From Burkholderiales bacterium (lineage in GTDB: Bacteria; Actinomycetota; Thermoleophilia; Gaiellales; Gaiellaceae): 9,611 nt of DNA. Positions within the stretch are counted from its first letter, which is position 1, and every line of letters starts with the position of its first letter. The notes beneath the pieces are model-generated. The model had not been told where the DNA came from and searched no databases. It was given only the letters and a program-made list of their open reading frames with translations. Location: assembly GCA_025935595.1 (NCBI GenBank), contig JAICUZ010000087.1, forward strand, positions 1-9,611, in the 5' to 3' direction. Made by a program: the position numbers and the translations under genes. This document shows positions 1 to 5,928 of the stretch, piece after piece.

Positions 1-674
1 ACCTGCACACGCACACGACCTGGTCGGACGGCAAGGACCCGCTCGAGGCGATGGTCGACGCCGCGGTCAAGCGCGGCTACGCCTACTACGCGATCTGCGA
101 CCACTCGCAGCGGCTGCGCGGTGATCTGCTGCACCGCCAGTCGGAGCAGATCGACGCGCTGAACGAGCTCGTCAAGCCGCTGCGGATCCTCAAGGGGATC
201 GAGGTCAACATCCGTCCGGACGGAACGCTCGACGTCGCCGACGAAGAGCTCGCGACGCGCGACTGGGTCGTCGCATCCGTGCACTCGCGGTTCGACCACG
301 CGCCGGTCGAGCGCATCTTCGCGGCGATGGAGTCGCCGTACGTCGACTCCATCGGGCATCTGACGAACCGGAAGATCGGGAAACGCCCGCCGTCGCAGGT
401 CGACATCGAGCGGGTCGTCGAGAAGGCGCTCGAAACGGGAACGTTCCTCGAGATCAACTCGCAGCCGGATCGCCTCGACCTGACCGACGTCCATGCACGG
501 GCCGCGCGCGAGGCCGGCCTCAAGCTCGTGATCGACTCCGACGGCCACGAGATCGGCGCGCTCGGCTACGTCGAGCTCGGTGTCGGCCAGGCGCGCCGCG
601 CCTGGCTCACATCCGACGACGTGCTGAACACGCGCACCTGGGCGCAGATCCAGAAGCTGAAGAAGAAGCGGTGA
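1..674 (+). CDS. polX: PHP domain of a PolX-type DNA polymerase, C-terminal part (5' truncated by window edge)
   Basis: The reading frame is open from base 3 and has no start in the window, so only the C-terminal 223 residues or so are visible. They form a complete PHP metal-dependent phosphoesterase domain. It opens with the HxH motif (LHTHTTWSDG), then the CDHS motif, a metal-ligand Glu in KGIEVNI, His in ASVHS, His in SIGHL, and a final D-x-D-G-H near LVIDSDGH. The end of the protein (EINSQPDRLDL, then GVGQARRAWL and DVLNT) matches the tail of bacterial family X DNA polymerases. In those enzymes a C-terminal PHP domain supplies 3'-5' exonuclease activity for base-excision repair or gap filling. 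The polymerase half would lie left of the window, so a stand-alone PHP phosphatase cannot be fully excluded. The stop codon overlaps the next gene by 4 bases (GTGA, 671-674). Confidence 0.82.
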   Translation, partial: LHTHTTWSDGKDPLEAMVDAAVKRGYAYYAICDHSQRLRGDLLHRQSEQIDALNELVKPLRILKGIEVNIRPDGTLDVADEELATRDWVVASVHSRFDHAPVERIFAAMESPYVDSIGHLTNRKIGKRPPSQVDIERVVEKALETGTFLEINSQPDRLDLTDVHARAAREAGLKLVIDSDGHEIGALGYVELGVGQARRAWLTSDDVLNTRTWAQIQKLKKKR

Positions 675-1957
675 CGTTTCGCGACGATCTCGATCGTGCC
701 GCCGACTGGGCGGATGCGTACCTGCAGCGGGTCGCAGAGCTTCCGGTCGCGCCGCGCGTGTCACCCGGCGAAGTGCGTGCGACGCTCCCGGACGCGCCGC
801 CGGAACAAGGGGAGTCGTTCGAGGCGATGCTGCGCGACTTCGACGAGCTGATCGTCCCGAGGCTGACGCACTGGAACCATCCGCGTTTCTTCGCGTGGTT
901 CGCCAACACCGGCTCGGAGCCGGGCGTGCTCGCCGAGCTGCTGATCGCGACGCTGAACGTGAACGCCTTCACATGGCTGTCGTCGCCTGCGGCGACGGAG
1001 CTCGAGGTGACGGTGATGGACTGGCTCGCGCAGCTGCTGGGGCTGCCGCGCGGCTGGCACGGCCACATCGAGGACACCGCCTCGACAGCGACGATCGCCG
1101 CGCTCGCAGCCGCGCGCACGAAGCGGCCGGGTGGAGTCGTGGTCGCCTCGGAGCAGGCGAACTTCAGCGTCGAGAAGGCGGCGCGTCTCGTCGGTCTCCC
1201 GTACCGGAAGGTGCCGGTCGACGCCGACTTCCGGATGCTTCCCGACTTCGACCTGGACGGCGTGACGGCGGTCGTCGCGACGGTCGGGACGACGGCGACC
1301 ACGTCCGTCGATCCGATCCCCGAGATCGCGCGCCGGTGCGCGGCCGCCGGGGTCTGGCTGCACGTGGACGCCGCGTACGCGGGCTCGGCGGCCGTCTGCC
1401 CGGAGTTTCGCTGGTGCCTCGACGGCGTCGAGCGGGCCGACAGCGTCGTCGTCAATCCGCACAAGTGGCTGTTCACCCCGGTTGACTGCTCCGCGCTCTG
1501 GACCAGGCGTCCGGAGGCGTTCCACGAGGCGTTCGCGTACGTGCCCGACTATCTCGCGGCGACGTCGGAGGCGATCGACATCAAGGACTACGGCCCGGCG
1601 CTCGGCCGTCGCTTCCGCGCGCTCAAGCTCTGGTTCGTTCTCCGCTGGTACGGGGCGGAGGGCCTGCGCGCCCTGATTCGCGAGCATGTCAGGCTCGCGG
1701 AGCTGTTCGCGTCGCTCATCGACGCGGAGCCCGGCTGGGAGGTCGTCGCGCCGCACCCGTTTTCGACCGTCTGCTTTCGGCATGTCGAGCGCGACAACGA
1801 CGAGATCGCGAGAGCAGCAACCGCGACCGGCGAGGTCTTCGTGGCGACGACGAAGCTGCGCGGCGACACGATCATCCGTCTCGCGATCGGGAACGAGCGG
1901 ACGACCGAGGCGGACATCCTGCGGGCGTGGGAGGTGCTTCGCAGATCCGTGCGGTGA
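671..1957 (+). CDS. PLP-dependent aromatic L-amino acid decarboxylase-family enzyme (group II), possibly an aldehyde synthase
   Basis: This 428-residue protein matches aromatic amino acid decarboxylases along its length. Visible motifs are THWNHPRFFAWF (residues 66-77), the phosphate-binding DTASTAT (136-142), HVDAAYAGSA (231-240, with Asp233 to pair with the PLP nitrogen) and NPHKW, where Lys265 forms the PLP Schiff base. LGRRFRALKLW (311-321) is another family anchor. Typical relatives have about 470-490 residues; the shortening is internal, mainly before residue 155. Two catalytic positions differ, by hand comparison with recalled human DDC. The PLP-stacking His192 (QAHSSVE) is Asn164 here (QANFSVE). 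Counting back from LGRR, the loop Tyr332 corresponds to Ile304. Such changes are linked to aldehyde synthase activity in insects and plants, so the reaction may be decarboxylation or decarboxylation with oxidative deamination. The GTG start at 671 sits in a GTGA overlap with the upstream stop, with no strong Shine-Dalgarno. Confidence 0.9.
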   Translation: MTFRDDLDRAADWADAYLQRVAELPVAPRVSPGEVRATLPDAPPEQGESFEAMLRDFDELIVPRLTHWNHPRFFAWFANTGSEPGVLAELLIATLNVNAFTWLSSPAATELEVTVMDWLAQLLGLPRGWHGHIEDTASTATIAALAAARTKRPGGVVVASEQANFSVEKAARLVGLPYRKVPVDADFRMLPDFDLDGVTAVVATVGTTATTSVDPIPEIARRCAAAGVWLHVDAAYAGSAAVCPEFRWCLDGVERADSVVVNPHKWLFTPVDCSALWTRRPEAFHEAFAYVPDYLAATSEAIDIKDYGPALGRRFRALKLWFVLRWYGAEGLRALIREHVRLAELFASLIDAEPGWEVVAPHPFSTVCFRHVERDNDEIARAATATGEVFVATTKLRGDTIIRLAIGNERTTEADILRAWEVLRRSVR

Positions 1958-2574
1958 TCTTCGACCTGTGGGAGACGTTGATCGACTGGAACCACGAGGC
2001 GAACACGCGCATGCACACGCGGGTGCGCGAGCGTGTGGGCTTCGACTTCCACGAGCGCTGGAATCGCGCGACCGAGCGCTACACCACGCCGGTGCGCACG
2101 GTGCTCGCCGGCGTCGGCGTCCCGGCCGACGCGATAGAGGACGTCTTGTCTTATCGCGCCGAGTTCGTGCGTACGTGTCTCGTTCCGCGCGCGGGCGCAG
2201 TCGACACGCTGAAGGAATTGCGCGCCCGCGGGCTCAAGGTCGGGCTGATCACGGTCTGCACCGAAGACGTCGAGCTGCTCTGGCCGGAGTCCGAGTTCGC
2301 CGGCCTGTTCGACGCCGAGATCTTCTCGAACGCGATCGGGCTCTCGAAGCCCGACCCGCGCATCTATCTCGCGTGTTGCGAGCAGCTCGGTGTCGAGCCG
2401 GGTGAAGCCGTGTTCGTCGGCGACGGCGCCAACGACGAGCTCGAAGGCGCGCGGCGCGTCGGGCTGCGCCCGATTCTCATCCACAAGGCGGGCGAAGATC
2501 CTTTCTGGCCCGAAGTGCGGACGTGGGACGGCCTTCGCGTGACCTCGATCCCCGAGGTCCTGGAGCACGTGTGA
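1927..2574 (+). CDS. HAD-superfamily hydrolase (haloacid dehalogenase-like, subfamily I)
   Basis: The protein has 215 residues from the GTG at 1927. HAD motif I is FDLWETL with the nucleophile Asp13. Motif II is Thr109 (VGLIT), motif III Lys141 (SKPDP), and motif IV Asp166 and Asp170 (GDGANDE). The all-helical cap lies between motifs I and II, about residues 20-90. The second Asp of the phosphatase signature DxD is Trp15 here. Haloacid dehalogenases also lack that Asp, so a plain phosphatase role is uncertain and the substrate is unknown. The start is not settled. GTG 1954 would give a GTGA overlap like the other junctions but would cut the first strand to three residues before the nucleophile. 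GTG 1927 keeps the strand (IRAVIFD) but overlaps the upstream gene by 31 bases. A strong GGGAGGTG at 1929-1936 suits neither start. Confidence 0.88.
   Translation: MGGASQIRAVIFDLWETLIDWNHEANTRMHTRVRERVGFDFHERWNRATERYTTPVRTVLAGVGVPADAIEDVLSYRAEFVRTCLVPRAGAVDTLKELRARGLKVGLITVCTEDVELLWPESEFAGLFDAEIFSNAIGLSKPDPRIYLACCEQLGVEPGEAVFVGDGANDELEGARRVGLRPILIHKAGEDPFWPEVRTWDGLRVTSIPEVLEHV
2562..2565 (+). promoter_or_regulatory. Shine-Dalgarno sequence of the GNAT gene
   Basis: GGAG lies five bases before the GTG at 2571. It supports that start, which overlaps the HAD stop codon as GTGA, over a longer reading from GTG 2523 inside the HAD gene. Confidence 0.55.
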
Positions 2575-3026
2575 TCCGTCGGTCCGGCCGCGACGAGGCC
2601 GAGACGCATTTCGCGATTCAGCGGGCCGCCTGTCTGCCGGCGCTCGCGCACGTCTTCCCTCCCGAGCTCTACCCGTTCCCCGACGACGAAGTGCGGGTGC
2701 GCTGGCGGGAGTTCACCGGTGTGGTGCTGCTCGCGGAGCGCGACGGTGCCGCGGCGGGGATCGCAGGTGTCGACGCCTGCTGGCTCCACGGCTTCTACGT
2801 GCGGCCCGAGTGGTGGGGCACGGGTGTCGCGGACGAGCTCCACGAAGCCGCACTCGCCGCGATGCCGGACTGCGCCGAGCTGAAGCTGTGGGTGCTCGAG
2901 GAGAACCAGCGCGCGCGGCGGTTCTACGAGAAGCGCGGCTGGCGCGAGAACGGCGAGACGCGGGTCGTGCCGTACCCGCCGAGACCGCTCGACGTCGGGT
3001 ACTCCTACGTCCGTGACGAGCCGTGA
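2571..3026 (+). CDS. GNAT-family N-acetyltransferase
   Basis: This 151-residue protein would transfer an acetyl group from acetyl-CoA to an amine. The acetyl-CoA-binding motif A is visible as FYVRPEWWGTGVADEL (residues 75-90), with Trp82 at the usual Arg/Gln position before GTG. Motif B follows as LWVLEENQRARRFYEKRGW (106-124), the usual end of a single GNAT domain. No membrane segment or signal is seen. The substrate cannot be read from the sequence. Its place two genes after a decarboxylase-family enzyme would fit acetylation of an aryl-alkylamine, but this is only inferred from context. The GTG start at 2571 is preferred because it has GGAG at suitable spacing and forms a 4-base overlap with the HAD stop. 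The 3' end again overlaps the next gene as GTGA at 3023-3026. Confidence 0.88.
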   Translation: MIRRSGRDEAETHFAIQRAACLPALAHVFPPELYPFPDDEVRVRWREFTGVVLLAERDGAAAGIAGVDACWLHGFYVRPEWWGTGVADELHEAALAAMPDCAELKLWVLEENQRARRFYEKRGWRENGETRVVPYPPRPLDVGYSYVRDEP

Positions 3027-4078
3027 GGCGCCGTCGCCGCGTCCCGGCGCTCGAGCTGCTCGACGCGACGTTGCCGGAGCTTCGGCACGGGTTGACCGAG
3101 AGCGCCGCGCGTAGTGTCGCGTACGAGCTGTTCGAGAAGCTCGGGTACGGCGCGGTGGCCGTCACCGACCTGCACCATGTCCTCGCCTTCGTCGGGGCGG
3201 GCGCCGACCACCACGGTGCGGGCGACCGCCCGATCCGCCCCGTGTACGAGGCGACCGCGCGCGATGCGCCGCTGCTCGCGCCCCTCGGCCTCCGCACCGA
3301 GTGCGAGAACCCGGCCTGCCCGCTCGGTGCCGCGGCGGTCGTGCCGCTGCGCTTGCACGACGGCCCGGCCGGCGCCGTCGTCGCGTACGCGACCACCGGC
3401 TCACCGCTCGACGAAGTGGCGGTCGAGACGCTGGAACAGGTCGGCCGCCATTTGTCCACGCAGCTGCAGGTGTCGGAGCTGCACTCCGCGACGACGACCG
3501 CGCTGCAGGCGCAGATGGAGCCGCATTTCGTCTTCAACGCGCTGAACACGATCGCGTCGTTCATCCGTACGGAGCCCGAGCGAGCGCGTCGCCTGGTCCT
3601 TGCGTTCGCCGACCACCTGCGCAGCCGGCTTGCGCGGCCCGGCGAGCTCGTCACGCTCGAAGACGAGCTGCGGCACGTGCAGAGCTACCTCGAGCTCGAG
3701 CAGGCGCGGTTCGGGTCGCAGCTCCGCGTCACGGTCGACGCGACGCCCGACACGCTCGGAGTTCGACTGCCGCCGCTCCTCGTCCAGCCACTCGTCGAGA
3801 ACGCGATCAAGCACGGCAAGACCGACCGGCCGCTCAACCTCCTTGTTCGCGCGCGGCTGCGGCGCGGCCGCCTCCGGGTGACGGTGCGTGACGACGGGCG
3901 CGGCATCGCTCGTGACGCGATCGAGCGCGTGCTCGAGCCCGGTGTGGGCGAGGGCACCGGGATCGGCCTCGCCAACGTCAACCTCCGCCTGACGGCGCAT
4001 TACGGCGAGGGCGTGAAGCTCCGCTCGTTCCCGTTCGGCACGGTCGTGCGGCTCGAGGTGCCCGCCGTGCCCGTATGA
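3023..4078 (+). CDS. Soluble LytS-type sensor histidine kinase (GAF - His_kinase - HATPase)
   Basis: This is a 351-residue two-component sensor of the LytS/YpdA class. Residues about 10-150 form a GAF-like domain with the LytS-family pattern VGAGADHH (57-64) and a Cys pair, Cys94 and Cys99 (CENPAC). The phosphoacceptor region is QMEPHFVFNALNTI with His168. The ATP-binding part has the N box QPLVENAIKHG (Asn260), the G1 box DDGRGI (290-295) and GTGIGL (311-316), ending in a full HATPase fold. Classical LytS proteins begin with a 5TM-LYT membrane domain. Here there is none, and an in-frame TGA at 3014-3016 just before the GTG start excludes a longer product. The kinase should therefore be cytosolic and sense an internal signal through GAF. 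It overlaps the response regulator by 4 bases (ATGA), which strongly suggests they are partners. Confidence 0.95.
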   Translation: MRRRRRVPALELLDATLPELRHGLTESAARSVAYELFEKLGYGAVAVTDLHHVLAFVGAGADHHGAGDRPIRPVYEATARDAPLLAPLGLRTECENPACPLGAAAVVPLRLHDGPAGAVVAYATTGSPLDEVAVETLEQVGRHLSTQLQVSELHSATTTALQAQMEPHFVFNALNTIASFIRTEPERARRLVLAFADHLRSRLARPGELVTLEDELRHVQSYLELEQARFGSQLRVTVDATPDTLGVRLPPLLVQPLVENAIKHGKTDRPLNLLVRARLRRGRLRVTVRDDGRGIARDAIERVLEPGVGEGTGIGLANVNLRLTAHYGEGVKLRSFPFGTVVRLEVPAVPV

Positions 4079-4782
4079 CGGTGCGTGCGTTGATCGTCGA
4101 CGACGAGGCGCCGGCGCGGTCAGAGCTCCGCTACCTGTTGCAGGCGCACTCGGGGGTGAAGGTGGTCGGCGAGGCGGCGAGCGCAGCGGAGGCGATCGAG
4201 CTGACGCGCGAGCTCGACTACGACGTCGTGTTCCTCGACGTGGAGATGCCGGGTGCGTCGGGGCTCGAGACCGCGCCGCACATCCACGAGCGGCGCGAGC
4301 CCCCCGCGATCGTGTTCGTCACGGCGCACGCGGAGTACGCGGTCGACGCCTTCGCGGTCGAGGCGTTCGACTACCTGCTGAAGCCCGTCGATCCCGAGCG
4401 ACTCGCGCGCGTCGTCGAGCGCCTGAGCGAGCGCTCGCACGAGAACGCTGCTCCGGTGGACAAGGTGCCCGTCGTCGCGGGTGCCGGCACCGAGCTGCTC
4501 GATCCCGACCAGATCCACTATGCGCATGCGGAAGGCGACTACAGCCGCGTGCACACCTACGACCGTGCGTACTTGTGCACGTCGTCGCTCGGTGAGCTCG
4601 AGGACCGGCTCGGGCCGCGGTTCGCGCGCATCCATCGCTCGTACCTCGTCAATCTCGCGAAGGTCGCCGGCGTGCGGCGTGCGTCCGACCGCTTCCGTCT
4701 GCAGCTCGCCGACGAGGCTCGCACGGAGCTCGACGTCTCGCGCCGGCAGTCGCGCGAGGTTCGCGAGCGCCTCGGACTCTAA
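4075..4782 (+). CDS. LytTR-family response regulator
   Basis: The protein has 235 residues, a usual LytR/AlgR length. The receiver domain spans about residues 1-120. It has the acidic pocket Asp9-Asp10-Glu11, the phosphoacceptor Asp55 (VVFLDVEMPG), Thr83 (FVTAH) and Lys103 (LLKPVD). After a linker, a LytTR DNA-binding domain fills about residues 135-235, with the family signature FARIHRSYLVNL. It should bind direct repeats upstream of target genes once phosphorylated by the kinase encoded just before it. The ATG at 4075 overlaps the kinase stop (ATGA), and no separate Shine-Dalgarno is visible, so translation is probably coupled. No LytTR-type binding repeat could be recognised, and there is almost no intergenic DNA here to hold one. 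The TAA stop at 4780-4782 overlaps the stop of the opposing phosphatase gene. Confidence 0.96.
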   Translation: MTVRALIVDDEAPARSELRYLLQAHSGVKVVGEAASAAEAIELTRELDYDVVFLDVEMPGASGLETAPHIHERREPPAIVFVTAHAEYAVDAFAVEAFDYLLKPVDPERLARVVERLSERSHENAAPVDKVPVVAGAGTELLDPDQIHYAHAEGDYSRVHTYDRAYLCTSSLGELEDRLGPRFARIHRSYLVNLAKVAGVRRASDRFRLQLADEARTELDVSRRQSREVRERLGL

Positions 4783-5486
4783 AGGCGCTTGAGAATCTCG
4801 AGGAACGCATCGGTCGAGCCGACGATCAGATCGGCGAGCTCGCCCAGCTCACTCGGGCCTTCCGCCGAGGCGATCGCGACGCGGACGGCGACCTGGAGCC
4901 CGTCGAGCGCCCGGAAGCCGTCGAGGTCGGTGATGTCGTCGCCCGCGTACAGCGCGCGGCGCAAGCCGGTCTCGGCGAGAAGCGCTCGTACTGCAGACCC
5001 TTTCGACGCGTCGACCGGCGGCACGACCTCCAGCACGAAGCGGCCCCACTTGGTTCGAAAGCCGCGCTCGAGGGCTTCGGTCGCGGTCGCCTCGAGCGTG
5101 ACTCGAGCCGCGTCGCGGTCGGCCGCGCGGCGGTAGTGGAATGCCGCCGTCAGCGGCTTCACCTCCACGTCCGGCCAGTCGGTCGCGCGTGCGAACCCGT
5201 GGATGTCCCGCGCGTACTCCGCGGCGGCGGGATCGAGCTCCAGCCCGTGCTGGCCGACGTAACGCAGCCCGTCCACGCCGACGATCTCTCGTGCGATCTC
5301 ACTCGTTCGGCCGGTGACGCACGCGACGAGGCCGTAGTCGCCGGCGAGGCGTGCCAGCTCCCGCTGGGTCTCGGGCGGCACACGCGCGTCCTCCGGGCGC
5401 TCGACGATCGGCGCGAGCACACCGTCGACGTCCAGGAAGAGCGCCGCCCTCGTCGGCTCGGCGGCTAGCGCGGCGAGCGGGTCCAC
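4779..5486 (-). CDS. otsB: Trehalose-6-phosphate phosphatase (OtsB-type HAD IIB phosphatase)
   Basis: The 235-residue product would dephosphorylate trehalose-6-phosphate to trehalose, the last step of the OtsA/OtsB route. Motif I is LFLDVDGVLAPI, with nucleophile Asp19 and acid/base Asp21. Then come VTGR (57-60), the family hallmark GQHGLEL (78-84), FHYR (116-119), FVLEVVPP (150-157), Lys162 in SKGSAV, and GDDITDLDGF (182-191). The family usually shows TDEDAF in the last motif; here Glu is replaced by Leu188. No OtsA synthase is in the window. The GTG start at 5486-5484 is chosen because homology begins just after it and no other start codon lies close by. There is no Shine-Dalgarno, so the mRNA may be leaderless. 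It faces a plus-strand gene starting 10 bases away and ends by sharing CTAA with the response regulator. Confidence 0.9.
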   Translation of the reverse strand: MDPLAALAAEPTRAALFLDVDGVLAPIVERPEDARVPPETQRELARLAGDYGLVACVTGRTSEIAREIVGVDGLRYVGQHGLELDPAAAEYARDIHGFARATDWPDVEVKPLTAAFHYRRAADRDAARVTLEATATEALERGFRTKWGRFVLEVVPPVDASKGSAVRALLAETGLRRALYAGDDITDLDGFRALDGLQVAVRVAIASAEGPSELGELADLIVGSTDAFLEILKRL

Positions 5487-5496
5487 GCGCCGTAGT

Positions 5497-5919
5497 GTGG
5501 CGGACTTCGCGGAGATCGGGAACACTTCCGAGGTCGTGGCCGAAGACGTCTGGATCCCACTGGTCGACGAGCCGATCGGCTCGATCGTCTCGCAGCTCCA
5601 GAGCGAGAACCCCGACGTCGATGCGCTCATCTCGAGCCCGGGCCGGATTCTCGCGTTCCGCACGTTCGCCTACATCCGGGTGGGCGTCCTGCTCGGCCGC
5701 CTGCTCGTGGACAACGACGTGCCTGCCTACGACGGCACGGAGACGTGGGTCGAGTCGCTGCTGCGTGAGGAACGGCACCGCGCGGCGGTCGTCGCGGAGC
5801 TCCGCGCGGTCGCTGCAGAGATCGCCGCCGACCCGCGCTACGCCGACGGTGAGCAGATCGGGCCGGACGACGACACACGCGCGCGTTTCCGCGAGTTCGC
5901 CAAGAAACAGCTCGGCTGA
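5497..5919 (+). CDS. Hypothetical protein, 140 residues
   Basis: I do not recognise this family. The product is acidic and probably mostly helical. Residues about 48-72 are fairly hydrophobic (ILAFRTFAYIRVGVLLGRLL) but contain three Arg, so a buried helix is more likely than a membrane span. Residues 83-112 form a charged, Glu/Arg/Ala-rich helix. There is no signal peptide or metal motif. It is accepted as a real gene because it lies in a gap otherwise without coding, keeps the neighbours' codon bias and is closely followed by the peptidase gene, 9 bases downstream, probably on the same transcript. The start is uncertain. GTG 5497 gives the full product but lacks a Shine-Dalgarno and sits 10 bases from the divergent otsB start. 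GTG 5536 is an alternative that removes 13 residues. Confidence 0.7.
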   Translation: MADFAEIGNTSEVVAEDVWIPLVDEPIGSIVSQLQSENPDVDALISSPGRILAFRTFAYIRVGVLLGRLLVDNDVPAYDGTETWVESLLREERHRAAVVAELRAVAAEIAADPRYADGEQIGPDDDTRARFREFAKKQLG

Positions 5920-5920
5920 C

Positions 5921-5925
5921 AGGAA
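5921..5925 (+). promoter_or_regulatory. Possible Shine-Dalgarno sequence of the M23 peptidase gene
   Basis: AGGAA lies three bases before TTG 5929 and 21 bases before the alternative GTG 5947. The spacing is short for the TTG and too long for the GTG, so it favours TTG without proving it. Confidence 0.4.
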
Positions 5926-5928
5926 CAG

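Noticed and set aside
607..2568. Long minus-strand open frames opposite the decarboxylase and HAD genes
   Set aside because: They have no recognisable motif, show Arg/Ser-rich composition and lie opposite clearly conserved plus-strand proteins. They follow from the strong GC third-position bias.
3005..4000. Minus-strand open frames opposite the histidine kinase
   Set aside because: No motif, start signal or plausible composition. The plus strand carries intact kinase boxes throughout.
5493..5498. TAGTGT as a possible -10 promoter element upstream of the 140-residue hypothetical gene
   Set aside because: It fits TAnnnT, but no -35-like hexamer lies about 17 bases upstream, and it overlaps the proposed GTG start, so it was not listed as a promoter.
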